Shown here: positions 1 through 11,600 of the stretch, one piece after another
Layout: every line of letters starts with the position of its first letter
How positions within the stretch are numbered: the stretch's first letter is position 1
DNA from: Bradysia coprophila
Lineage: Eukaryota > Arthropoda > Insecta > Diptera > Sciaridae
Assembly (NCBI RefSeq): GCF_014529535.1
Contig: NW_023503327.1
Coordinates: 124,001-188,000 of the forward strand
Direction: 5' to 3'
Length of the DNA: 64,000 bases
Position numbers and translations under genes: made by a program
Notes under the pieces: generated by a model
Seen by the model: the letters and a program-made list of their open reading frames with translations, nothing else
What the model was told of the DNA's origin: nothing
Database searches by the model: none

Positions 1-165
1 CTACCTAAAGCTCGGACTACCTGAAACTTGGATTAATTGAAGCTCGGACTACCTGAAACTCGAATTACATGAAGCTAGAACTACATGCAGTTAGGACAAC
101 ATAAGACTCGGATTACCTGAAGCTCGGACTACGTGAAATTCGGATTACCTGAATGTGATTAAAAC
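1..165. repeat. Degenerate minisatellite at window edge
   Basis: Degenerate units of about 16-17 bp around the core CTCGGACTACCTGAAA repeat roughly nine times and run off the left edge of the window. Alternating units read CTCGGATTACCTGAAG. The flanking 170-400 segment contains related CCTGA/TCAGG words in both orientations, so the array may be part of a larger inverted repeat. No coding potential is visible. Confidence 0.7.
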
Positions 166-1276
166 TGAGCCTGAATTGAAAATATTTTTACCTGACCTGA
201 ATTTACCTAAAACCTGACGACGTCTAAAAAATCAGATAAATCAGATCAGATTTCGGGTATAGCTGAGATGTTTTCTGAAAACTAGCACAACTTATCTCAA
301 TTTCTTTTCTTTTCAGATTTCAGGTAATTTCGGGTCAGTTCAGTTCAGACTCAGATATTTTCAGGTCGTCTTGGGCCTGGACCTGTTCCTAGTCTTATAT
401 CTTTACAGTTCCCACATCAAAAATATACTCAAGGAGAATCATAAAAGTGATGCACTAATTTACTGATGCAAATACATTCCCTTGTAAGGCGGTATAAACA
501 CGTACAAGGCAATGTATTAAAATCAGTGGAAGAATTCAAATTCTTGAAAAGGTCAGGACTACACCGAAAGATAAAGTTCTTTAGGTGTCAGTAAGCGTTA
601 CTAAGGATTGTCATATCACCCTTATATTGAGTGAAGCTCTAATTATATGTGGACTTCAGGATACAGATTTTGAGGGCCATTTCCTAAGGGCAAGAGACTG
701 ACCGTGGAGTTCAATAAATTGGCGTCGTGATCCACAAAGAAAACGTTTTTTGGACATTTGACGCTCAGAATGAATATTTGTGACGCATATTTAAAAATTG
801 CCCTTGGCGCTAAAACAGCTAAAGGCACAACTGAAGACACAAATACATCCTGAAAGACATAATCGTATTGGAGCGTTTCATATGGTATTCTCCCGTCTGC
901 ATTTAACCTTTGAGCGATACGAAATTATAAGAAAATAAATCCGTTGCGAAACCTACGACCAAACCGAACATTTGCTTTAATTGGGAAAATTGGCATCGAT
1001 CATCGAGAAAAAGTAAGTTACCAAAGAGTCGGAAAAACGTTTAAAATTGAAAATGTCACGGCCCTTTGAGAATGCACGGTTACGATTTTACGTGTGAAAC
1101 CCAAAGACGACACCTCGTAAGTAGAATTAACCTTACCATATTTAAGTGTCCAATTTTACGTCTTGTCTCGTGCAACATTGCCGCTATCATCCAAGAACGA
1201 GAACAAACATATTCATTTCGAACGGCAAAGAAACAAACCCACAGATTCGTGCAACTCTAACGGTTTACTCATTCGT
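166..1276. other. Intergenic, no gene seen
   Basis: About 1.1 kb without a convincing reading frame. The short open frames at 643-840 and 1066-1260 have no recognisable similarity, no splice context and AT-driven composition, so I leave them out. The segment ends at the target duplication of the LINE insertion. Confidence 0.5.
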
Positions 1277-1280
1277 ACGT

Positions 1281-3038
1281 CTTTTTTTTTATTAAGGCTA
1301 GTTGTTACTAGCTTGTAGATTAGACATTTGCTGTTTGGATGAATCTACCTGTGCTAGCAATGTAGCTCAGGATGTCATGTGATTGCAATGTTCTAATTTG
1401 GTTATACCCAATGGTGTAACCGCCCAGATGCTTTCTTCTTTGGGTTATGAAAGCAGGACACTTACAGAGGTAATGTTCCGCCGTATCTATGTGTTCCCCA
1501 CATAAATCACTGCTAGGGTCGCTGCGTTTGCCAATAGTTGTGAGATGCTTGTTAAATTCGTAATGTCCCGTCATCACTCCGGTGTATTTTTTGAGTCTCG
1601 TTCTGCTTATGTTCATGAGATACTTACTGTTTTTCATACTAATTTGGATGCAATTTTTAGCTTGACGACAACCAGGTACATTTTTCCAGTATTCTGTGAA
1701 CGTACGCTTTTTCAATTTGTTTATTCTTTGTTTTACATAAGACCTGGGGACACCCATTGCTGGTTCCGGGCCCGTCAGGGTGCTAAGAGCTCCAATTTTT
1801 GCTAGTTGATCCGCTCTCTCGTTCCCCTCTATGTTGGAGTGTCCCGGTATCCAAATGAGGTTCACAATGTTATGTCTGCTCACTTGGTTCAGTATGTCAT
1901 AGCATTCCAGAGCAAGAGCTGAGGTAAATGCGAATGATGATACTGCTTTGATAGCGCCCTGGCTGTCGGAGCATATTGAAATATTTTCATTATTGATGCT
2001 TTCCTCTATAATTACCTTACAGGCTTCTATAATTGCTCTGATTTCAGCCAAGTATATAGACGAATAGTAACCTAGTGGTAAACTTAGCTCAATATTCAGT
2101 TCTTTACAGTATAATCCAGCGCCAGCTGACTCGCATATAAGGGAGCCGTCCGAGTAAAATACATAACCTTGTTTTGGTGGTAACGTTCCATCAATCCATT
2201 CTTCCCTGTTAGGGAATTGCGTACTAAACTTTTTGTTAAATCTAAACGTTCTAACTATGTTATCTGATGGCATACTTAATGCAGGTTCCCTGTATATCGT
2301 ACTAAACCAGACTTTCGTATGGTCTGTCGACCTGATTGGTGCTTTACCAATTCTATTTAGCGTTGCAATAGCTTCGTTAGCAATATGGATATGCAGCGGA
2401 GGTAAATTTAGCATTGCCTCCAGTGCGGCTGTTGGAGTTGATCTCCAGGCCCCAGTTATGGCTAAGCATGCAGTTCTTTGAAATTTATTTAATTTCTTTT
2501 GAATATGTTTGAGGTTACATCTGTGATTCCACAGAAATGAAGCGTATGTTACGATGGGTCTGATGACGGTTGTGTAGATCCAATGCATTACTTTAGGTGT
2601 AAGGCCCCAAGATGCTCCATACGCTTTGCGGCATTGCCATAGTGATATCAGTGCTTTTTCTAGGCGCGAGTTCAGGTTCGCTAACCAGTACATGCCACTG
2701 TCTAAGATAATACCCAGATATTTCACTTCTTTGACCAGTTTAATCGGTATACCATTTATCAGTGGAATTTTGAGTCCTTCTATATTTCTACGCCTTGTGA
2801 ACAGTATCATATTAGTTTTGTTAGGGTTGACGTTAAGGCCGTTTTCCGTACACCAATTCGTGACTATGTCTAGAACTGTTTGTAGAAGGTCGCATAAGGT
2901 ACTCAAGAATTTACCTTTGAGAAGTGTGGCTAGGTCATCAGAGAAACCTTCCGTTTGGAAGTTGTTGTCGTTAAGCTTCTTAATAAGTTCGTTAATTACT
3001 AGGCACCATAAGAGAGGGGGAAGTACTCCACCTTGGGG
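1281..3038 (-). mobile_element. 5'-truncated non-LTR retrotransposon (I/R1/LOA group)
   Basis: A minus-strand LINE copy of about 1.76 kb. Its 3' end is marked by an A-run (T-run on the plus strand, 1281-1290) just past the ORF stop. The 5' end breaks off at plus position 3038, in the reverse-transcriptase motif PQGG. The word ACGTCTTT occurs at 1277-1284 and at 3039-3046, directly flanking both ends; it is the likely target-site duplication, although its T-run merges with the tail. 5' truncation, A-tail and short duplication are what target-primed reverse transcription leaves. The open frame is uninterrupted, which suggests a fairly young insertion. Confidence 0.88.
1320..3038 (-). CDS. LINE ORF2 remnant: reverse transcriptase C-terminal part plus RNase H
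   Basis: An uninterrupted 572-codon frame without its own start, because the insertion is truncated. It opens at PQGGVL (RT motif 4 region), continues through the catalytic FSDDLA box and the thumb region KYLGIILD, and then enters an RNase H domain. All four RNase H acidic positions can be read: YSDGS, LAEIRA, CSDSQGA and GNERADQLAK. A C-terminal CGEHIDTAEHYLCKC block resembles the Cys/His cluster at the end of many insect LINEs. RNase H fused to RT points to the I, R1 or LOA lineages rather than Jockey. The N-terminal half (endonuclease, RT fingers) is absent, so the copy cannot act alone. Family assignment within the group is inference. Confidence 0.88.
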   Translation of the reverse strand, partial: PQGGVLPPLLWCLVINELIKKLNDNNFQTEGFSDDLATLLKGKFLSTLCDLLQTVLDIVTNWCTENGLNVNPNKTNMILFTRRRNIEGLKIPLINGIPIKLVKEVKYLGIILDSGMYWLANLNSRLEKALISLWQCRKAYGASWGLTPKVMHWIYTTVIRPIVTYASFLWNHRCNLKHIQKKLNKFQRTACLAITGAWRSTPTAALEAMLNLPPLHIHIANEAIATLNRIGKAPIRSTDHTKVWFSTIYREPALSMPSDNIVRTFRFNKKFSTQFPNREEWIDGTLPPKQGYVFYSDGSLICESAGAGLYCKELNIELSLPLGYYSSIYLAEIRAIIEACKVIIEESINNENISICSDSQGAIKAVSSFAFTSALALECYDILNQVSRHNIVNLIWIPGHSNIEGNERADQLAKIGALSTLTGPEPAMGVPRSYVKQRINKLKKRTFTEYWKNVPGCRQAKNCIQISMKNSKYLMNISRTRLKKYTGVMTGHYEFNKHLTTIGKRSDPSSDLCGEHIDTAEHYLCKCPAFITQRRKHLGGYTIGYNQIRTLQSHDILSYIASTGRFIQTANV

Positions 3039-3425
3039 ACGTCTTTAGGATGAACTGAATTGTTATCTTCATAAGCAAGTGCTTTGATTCATTTGAAGCG
3101 TTTCTTACAATGATTACGTGTATGCGTAGTCGGTTTAAGCAAATTTCGTTTATTAATAATTGCCGGTCCATTTAATCCACTGCAGATCATGAGAGCCGAC
3201 TAATGTTGAATGGAAATGATTTCGATTCGGAGTCGGAATTTCCGACAGAAAAAGGTCGTTAAAACGATAAAACGCCCAATTTCAGCTTTTAATTTTCGAA
3301 AGATAAACATCCATAGTAACAGCAGTGTCCTTTAGTGATAAGTTGGACAAAAAAAACTTTTTTTAACGAGCGCCCTATGAAAGAACTCACTGGAGCACCA
3401 TTGACTCTCTACAACGAAATTCAAT

Positions 3426-4571
3426 TTACAGCGCCGAAATCTGACGATATTGCCAAACAGTAACACCGTCTTTAGTCAGTTCAATGACCTGTCTTTCCTT
3501 GGTCAATTTTGTAAGATGTTGCCGTACATTGTAAGCAGCAGCCGGCCACAATTCTTTCGGCGTTTCCTGGTAAATGATTTCCACCAAATCCATTTCAGTG
3601 AAACATCGTTCGGGATGCGACTTGAGTGCACTCAAAATCTGCGCTTCACGTTGATTGCGATGGTCAATGTAGAATTGAATTTTCGGTATGGGATCCTGCA
3701 ATGAGAGCACTTTAGTGAGACTACTAATTGATCGAATCATTTGGTGGCGTTCTTGCATCGACTATGTTGCCGTGTCCTGTAAAAAAAATGAAATGTAATC
3801 GTCACATCAGTGCTAAGTACAAAGTCTGGTATTACCCGGATAGATTTTGGTTGGCTTGTTGTCCAAGATGAGTTGTAGACTTCGCATATAATCGTAAAGA
3901 TCCTCGAAAACAGCCGTCCCTTCACCTATATGCCATCAATACAAATTCAGACAAGGCTAACGGGCGACGACGGTACGACGGTACAACGAACACTCACCTA
4001 AAATACAATCCCCACTGAACAACGTCTTGTCGTCTTTCATCTGTAACACGACATGATCGGTGGTATGGCCTGGCGTGTAAATTACTTTCACCGAAGCCCC
4101 ATCAACGGTAAATTCTTGTCCGTCGGTCAGTTTGTTCAATTCCACCGATTTCGGAATTTCCTCATACTCATCAGCGGCATCGACTCTCGGATATTTCCAA
4201 ATCTTACAGTTGGCATTCGCATCCAAAATGCTGAGCACATCCCTCACGCCTCCGATATGGTCGTGGTGCCAATGCGTCAACAGAATGGTTTCGATTGAGG
4301 CTTGTTCCGAATGCAAAACATTTTTCAAATTTTCAATGAACAACGGCTTATCGGGATCGCCTGTGTCCAAAAGTATTCGCCTGTCAATGGGAAATGTGCA
4401 CTGTCACTGGTTGTACGATTGGATTGGAATTGAAATGATGTCTCACTTTACACCGGTACCAATGAGATACGTGTTTGTCCCCTGCAAAGTCATTGGTCCC
4501 GGATTGCATCCTAATATGCGAATAATATTGTGCGAAATTCGGGTAACAATTGGAATCACTGCGCCACTCAT
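3426..4571 (-). CDS. LACTB2: LACTB2-like metallo-beta-lactamase-fold ribonuclease
   Basis: Five exons (4571-4447, 4380-3998, 3925-3836, 3776-3757, 3695-3426) give a 295-aa protein; human LACTB2 has 288. The N-terminus has the family block [17 protein letters not shown]. The zinc motif THWHHDH supplies H78, H80, D82 and H83. It is followed by [34 protein letters not shown], and the C-terminal helical part [17 protein letters not shown]. Family members cut single-stranded RNA and are mostly mitochondrial in animals; no clear targeting signal is visible here. The 20-nt fourth exon needs a GC-AG intron (3756-3696, donor GCAAGA) to keep frame, and this restores exactly the human spacing between GHG and KIQ. 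A head-to-tail minus-strand gene ends 215 bp upstream. Confidence 0.93.
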
Positions 4572-4785
4572 TTCGAGATATTAATTGATTCGGTTTTGAC
4601 GTGACAAAGTGCAAAAAGTGAAATGTTTAGATAACACAACCAGCTGACAGTGTTGTTGTTTTTAAGACGAAATACAAACACTCACACTACTGTATATACC
4701 ACTGCGAAAGCAACGTCTGACATTTTTATTTAATAACATCAACAATGCAACGTCTAAATCTTTTACAAATTCGAACTCTTTATTG

Positions 4786-5284
4786 TTATGGTCGCGGTAT
4801 TCGTGAAGTGTGCAACACCCCATTGGAGTTGGTCCACAGTCCAACGGTCGAATGATTTTTAGCTGAAGTATTGTTCGAACAGTTTCTCGATGCATCGTCC
4901 AGCACATTGACATCCACTTCGAATCGCTTCAGTTGTTCCTTAACATCCTTAAAGTCTGCTTGACTGAAAATTGAAGTCAAAAAATGTTGTGTCATCCGGA
5001 TCGCTTGGCGTGAAACAAAAGTTTTCATTGAACGCAGAAGTAACCATTTCAGCGATAAGCTGTACTTACATTTTCCTAACCACTTCAGAGAATGTGTTAT
5101 TGTCGTTGAGAAACTCTTTTACATCTTGCATTTCGTCTAATTGATCGTTTCGTCGCTTCAGCACCACCGTTGTATCTTCGTTGTGGTATGAATAATTCAA
5201 AAAAGTCAGTGGGATTTTCGTAGTAATTTTTTTGATTTCAGAACTGATTTTGGCAGCATGTTCTTTCAGTTTAGTGGAAATCAT
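4786..5284 (-). CDS. Unidentified 130-aa helical protein
   Basis: Two exons (5284-5070 and 4963-4786) join in phase 2 across a 106-bp intron (donor GTAAGTAC, acceptor TTTTCAG) to give 130 codons. The first half is charged and probably helical, with blocks such as MISTKLKEHAAKISSEIKK and RRNDQLDEMQDVKEFLN, followed in exon 2 by KIQADFKDVKEQLKRFEVDV. The last 35 residues are Ser/Thr/Asn rich and look disordered. There is no signal peptide or membrane segment. The coiled-coil layout would suit a subunit of a small helical complex, but I do not recognise the family. Correct splice signals and phase agreement argue for a real gene. It could instead share transcription with LACTB2 downstream on the same strand. 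Confidence 0.72.
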
Positions 5285-8200
5285 TGCGTACACTTAATTT
5301 ATGTTGAATGGACAGTTAAATGTTGAACAAATAAAACGGCACGTCGGTTACAAACAAATTAGATTGTTCACCATCAACAAACAGTATCGGTTGGAAAGGT
5401 TTTGAATTGCGAAATTGTACTAAAACGACTACAAAAAATGAATGTAGTGCTGCCAGACCAGCAGTGTTGTTACATAGAAACTAATTTCGAAATTCTCTTC
5501 AATTTAAAAAAAATTGTTAGTTTACACCGTTCACACAAGCATTATCATAGTATGTGGCGTTGAATGGTGATTGATGGATTGTAGGTAGTATCCATTCTCA
5601 TATTGAAAAAGGGAAATTTCAGTAATAGTCCAGGTATTTGTCTAATTCCGTGCGCCTTCAGTTTTTTAAGATTTTTCTTTATTCCATGTTGTTTGCCACG
5701 AAAAGTTATGTAATAAATTTTTTTCTGGAAAATGAGAAATAGTTTTTCCGGCCGGAAAATGGATTCAAATGAAAACCTTCAAAGTTCAATATCTCCGAAA
5801 ATACAATATCTTTCTGAAAAATGTCTTCAGTTCTGGAAAGTATGGCTCATTGCCGATATTTCATGGAAGAACTTTTTTTTGGAGGAGTCGGAATGGAGCC
5901 CATATTAGTGTTCACCCAAAAATGTGTCCAGGAAAATTCATCACTTTGAAGCCATTTTCCCTTGTCATTTCCAATTTGTTTTTCATAAAATTGGTGTCAT
6001 TCGAAAGCTACATTCAAGTACTTCTGATTTCAGCCGGCCGGCAATGATCCATGCTCAGAAGCCTGAGATATGGCCTAGGAAAGTCATGTATGTATGTCCT
6101 AATAAGAATTTTGTAAGTTTTTTCTAGATTTGGGATGCAAGTGTTTCTTGCACACGTCATCGTCACTATTTCCTCTCTCCTTGATTTCGGTTCAAGGATT
6201 ATGGAAAGTTTCATAATTGGGATTTTATTGATGATTTCAATTTACTTTTACGAAAGCTTTTTCGTGTGACATAACTATTGTATTGGTCCCGTTCCAGAAT
6301 GAAATTTTTTGTGTGACTGTTTATGGAGTAACCCATCCAAAATAATGTCGAATCCTAACGTTTCTAGCTCGTCTTTGCTCTAGACACTAGACATTTCTTA
6401 CGTTTTTGGCAATTTTATTGGCTAACATTTGGACTTTTAACAAGTTTGAAGTCACAAGAGGTCAGTTCCTAAAAATAAATGACGTCTTCATGGTCCACTG
6501 TCTTCTCTATATTCTTGAACTATAGAAATGCAGGGAATTATGTCGATTTTTCTGGGTTTTCTAGAAAAATCGTAAAAAACTTAGGGCGCACGGAGCCATT
6601 TTTCGACACAAGGACCTGGACTATAATTATTATAATAGACTGCTACCCGTTGACTTCCGTTTCGTCTCGAATAAAAAAAAATCGCTCTGTATTCGTAGTT
6701 ATGTTAATGACTACTTATTTGCAGGGGATAAAGTTTAAAAAGTACAGCTTTCATATTTCATTAGACCTAATTTTCGTCCTCGTCGCATATTGACTTGATT
6801 GTACTTGACGGAGGCGAAACTCCAAGGCTGTGAACTTTGGGGAGGTCATGCAGATGCAGTTACGTGGGTGACTATTTTATCTGTATATACGAAAGGTGTG
6901 TTTTCGCGTATTTAATAAAATAGCGATAAATTTTTCATTACACCGACTACGAAAGTTGTAATTTTCGCTTCCCGAATGAGATGCGAAAGTATAAAAATTC
7001 AACTCTCAGTTAGCCACGACATCACAAGAGGTGCGAAAATACTTTCGCCTCCCAACAGAGGAGCGAAAGTACTTTCGCCCCTCAAACGAGGATGCGAAAG
7101 TAAATGACAGCAACAACATGTGTTCCGTCTGGTGTCGTTGTGATCACTGTGATTGTTGTGATAGAAAAGAACGTTGCCAATAATTTATAAATTTTTCTTT
7201 TACCAGGAGGCTGCCGCCCCCTGGACCCCCGCATATTTCAGCTTATTTCGGTAAATTTCATCAGTTGGAACATTATAAAGAAGCTCAAATTACAATTTTG
7301 GTAGTTGTTGTAATGAAAAGTGGTGTGGATCACATGGCACGACGTAAAAAAATACGGTTGAATTTTTTTACTTTCGTCCCTTGTGATCCAAATAACCATT
7401 ACAGCCTTGGCGAAACTCTACGTCAAGTTATTGAGCAAATACACCACTTTTCCAATGAAACAAATAATAGTTGATCAGTTTCGTCTCGGATTGGTACACT
7501 TCGCACAATAAATGCACCATTACCAACCATTTAACGATGGCGTAATGCGTGTAATACACGTGTAATGTATCGAATTGATTTGATGTTGTAGTTGTATTTA
7601 TCAATTGATATATATCAAAGTAGTTCGATGATTAATAATATTTATCGTCCATTACTTAAATTATAACTGTTTATTTTAAATTAAAATGTCTCTTGGGACG
7701 GACGTGTTTTTTGTGTGTAAATTTTCAATTTTGGATTTTCTGACGTCTTCAAACTAAAAACAACTTTCGGTTAAACTCGAAATTTAATAGTCGGTATAAA
7801 ATTGTTAGAATGTATTTGTTTTGATGAGTAGTGAGTTTTCTTTAGACCGTGCCAAGCCAACGAAAGGCGAGGCAGATGTTTAAACAGTGGCTTATTGTTT
7901 TGACCGTCTTTGTGTACCAGTTTAAAAACTGCTTGCGCCATACACAATTTCTTTAAATACTACTAAATCTACTGACCAAGTTAGCTGACACTTCCTCTAT
8001 CTTGGATAAATCTTAGTAGTTTCGCTAAAGAATCACTAGCACTAGATGGATTTCGTAGATTCGTCTATTTTGGATTAATCTTAGTAGCTTAGTAGTACCA
8101 TCGGCGTTGACATTGCTCAGATTGTGAAGATATGACGTCTATTTCTGTGATGTGTGAATACACTCGTTCGCTACACTCACTCTATATAATAAACATTGTG

Positions 8201-8680
8201 TCGATCATGTAGCCTCTTACACTACTAAAATACTTGATGAGAAGGAAAAATGGTTTTTATAATGGTGCGGTAGTAATAATTACTCTTGGGTTATAAAAAT
8301 AAACTTTGAATTATTTAACCGTTTAATAACCGCTATAGACATAATATCCCATTTTCGATAATTATTTTGGTATGTTAACGTAAACGATTACGTCTATTTT
8401 ATGACCCGGGTCAATCGTCACATTTACAACAGTTCATAACCGCATACAATGAATGGAATAATAGGATTTTTTCATCAATGTTTAATGTGTTCTGTGAATA
8501 ATAACATCCTGGAAAAAACCAAATTAATTCAATTGAGTTGAGAGTCACATTTTTCTGTGGATCTTGATAAGGTTTTTTTTTTTTAAATTCGATTTGTGAG
8601 AATAGAAAATTTAATATTTTTTTTTGTCGTCAGTGTGTTACAATTACAAGTCTAACGAACTCTTATCACAGAGGCAAAAA
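5285..8680. other. Intergenic, about 3.4 kb, AT-rich with short repeats
   Basis: No coding exon is supported. The ORFs at 5769-6047, 6479-6793 and 7265-7474 lack recognisable motifs. At 6940-7095 there are four or five copies of a GCGAAAGTA/TACTTTCGC word, some forming the palindrome GCGAAAGTACTTTCGC. A GC-rich island at 7205-7235 (GGAGGCTGCCGCCCCCTGG) stands out from the AT-rich surroundings. The promoter and any 5' untranslated exon of the channel gene at 8681 should lie in its right part; an acceptor-like TTTTTTGTCGTCAG ends at 8633. Confidence 0.5.
6940..7095. repeat. Short palindromic GCGAAAGTA cluster
   Basis: Repeated GCGAAAGTA and its complement, spaced 20-40 bp, separated by CCTC..GAGG pairs (CTCCCAACAGAGGAG, CCCTCAAACGAGG). 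Two perfect 16-bp palindromes GCGAAAGTACTTTCGC or near copies occur at about 7034-7075. It may be a decayed MITE or a binding-site cluster; the sequence does not tell which. Confidence 0.5.
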
Positions 8681-11600
8681 ATGTTCCAACCAAATAAACG
8701 ACTTAAAGTGAATGCAATACGCCATAGAAACTTGAAGAATACACAAAGAATAAATTCCCTTGAAAGCGATTCGAAAACATGTGAAACTACTTGCAACGAG
8801 AGCTTTCGACAATATCTTCGCAATTCAACGTTACACGGTTTAAAGTATGTTGGTGACAGTACGATAACATTATTTGAACGGTAGGTAACGTAACTGCTGA
8901 GGAAAATTTAATTTCCTAAAATGTTCATTTGTATCAAACGCTCTTTGTACGTAGCGCGTGGAGGATGTAGATTTACTGAGATAAACACATACAACCTAGG
9001 TGTCTAGTCTAGTTTTCAAAATCGTTTTTTAGTTCCTATTCGGTCAATAGAACAATCGAAATTCATGGGATAAACTTACCTAAACATTGTTTGTTAAGAC
9101 TAGAGGTCGTCGGTTTCAGTATTTGCTTATGGTAATAGACAATCAACGATGTCCCTGTACCGATGAAATGTCGGGTTCTACAATGTCGGTTGATATAGAG
9201 AGCATTTGATTCGGTGTCATTACGGATTAGGATGTCAATACATTTATAGAAAAATTCTAATTTTTAGCATATTCTTCGGATTAATGTTTTCCGTTGTGGT
9301 TGCACTTTCGGCATACTTCATCACTAATGTATACGATAAGTATAAGTCATCGCCAATGATAATATCGCTTAATTCGAGGCCAACCGATATCACTAAGCTG
9401 CCATTTCCTGGTATTTAATGTGAATTTCTAATTAAAGCAAGAAATCAATCAGCTGGGTTTCTATCTTATTGCAAACATTTGAACGAGCTCATATTTCTTT
9501 GGGGGGACATGTGAATAGCACAATCGTCTTCTCAAAAAAAATTCTTTAAAACAGCATATCATTCAGATTCCTCCTAAAATACAGTCACACTTTATGTATA
9601 AAATAGACAAGTGAGGGACCCTTTCGTTTCAAATAAATGACCAAATTGTTTGATAATCAACCAAAAAAATGTAAAACTAAAATTGTTCGAAACTATGCCT
9701 ATGGAAGAATTTTCTTTTAACTCAACCAGGACCAATTAGGAAATTTTTAGCTCGCTCCGCTCGTATGTTAAATATGAAAAATAATGACAAATTTACAAAC
9801 GTTTATTAAAATGTGTTTGCCTTGAAATAGAAACTAGATAGCTGAGCTACTGCACAATTTTAGAATTTCCGTTTTTCAATTTTATTATTTTGTATTCGTT
9901 AAATAAATATAATTTCCAGCTGTTACTGTTTGTAACATGAATCAAGCGCTTAAAAGTGTGGTTGCCAATTATGCGGTAGACAGCGACGAATTTTCAATGA
10001 TTCAAAGTATTTGCGCGGTAGCTGTTGATGAAGATGTTAAAAATTCAAAAACTGGAAAATGGTCCGACTTCCAAAAAGTCTTGATAGATGTGAGTTTGTC
10101 GGCTTTGTTATCTAACGATTTTACCCGCAGCACCCCACGGAAATGTCTCATTATACTAGATAACATTTGCCTTTAATTTTCATCTCCGCGGGGGGCTTAG
10201 TGAGTAAAAGAACCCACGTAATCGTTTGTTAAACATAATTTCCAATTAATTTACGGTAAAAATATCGTTTAGGTGTCTCAGTCATGCAAGGATATGTTAA
10301 TTTCATGTAATTATGGTGGTTTCGAATACAATTGTTCTGACGTTTTCGTTACTGTTCTAACGGACGAGGGACTTTGCTGTACATTCAATGGAGTGAATAG
10401 GAAGTTCATAGCGAAGCCAAATATCAAGTCGGATAATTTATGACATGAACAGCAACAGATATCGTTTGTTCTTTTTTACCATTTTTTGTTAAATTTTGCG
10501 TGAAGGAGATGAGTGTACCTTGCAAATGCGAATTTTTGTGTAGTCGTGTGCGAGTTTGAGAAGACAATCAGTGACTGAACCTGCGTCAAAAATTTCTTAA
10601 TTGCTCAATCTACTACATCAAATATCTCAAAAAATGTAAAACTTTTCTTGATCTCATGAAAGAAAAACGGAAAAACCCGCACCCGACTACATAACTGCAA
10701 TCTTCCGAATTTTACATCTTTTTTCTTCTTGTGCTGATCAAGCAGATTGTTTCCGATTTGCTATAAAATTAAAAAAAAAAAATTTTCTCATCCGATTAAA
10801 GAGATCCACAAGAGTTCAATATGAGCCAGCATTTAGACAAATTTGCCAATCAGTGGACCCCAGAGATGGGATTCGCAAGCGATGAACTGAAAAACCATAA
10901 ACTTGGCTATCCGCGTTCAACAGTTGGTAAAATGCAACAATTTTGTATAAAATATAATCGGTTGACCCTTCAATATGTTTACTGTGCTGTAGTACCGATA
11001 TGTTTAACGGAAAGCTAGTTCGGTTCAGTAAACGTATATTGAGTATGGGTATGGTGGCATCGCTTAGTTATTTCTGCTTAACCTCAAACATTGATGCCGC
11101 TCCTCTGCCTTTTATTTGACTCAAATCCCTCATTGCATTAACGGAATTCACAGTCATCCGTTTCATGACATACAGTTGTAGAAACTATTGCTTGAAATGT
11201 CAAGAGGGATTCTTTTGAAAATCCACCTATCAAAATCGGACCCACTTCGTCTGGGATGGATATATACATGGTTTGAAAGGTCTTTGCCAGTAGACCTCAA
11301 AAGAGGCCTCACACAGTCTCGAGCCACACCTTGTTGCTGGTGGAAGATCTCCGAAGTTGGAAAAATAGTGTTTTTTATCCGAAATTTTAGGCCGTTATAA
11401 ATGATCGTTCCGGGTGAGATTGGGCTCGTTGGAAAGCTGAGCTCAAGTACTTTCGGGTCATGCCTAGTTTGATTAGATTCATTGATATATGTTTGCAAAA
11501 AATGCAAGAATTTTTTTTTCAAAATATGTGCGAACTTTAGACAGGTCTGGGCTGGTACTGATGACGCTTAATGTGAACCTAAAATGCTAGTCGTAACATA

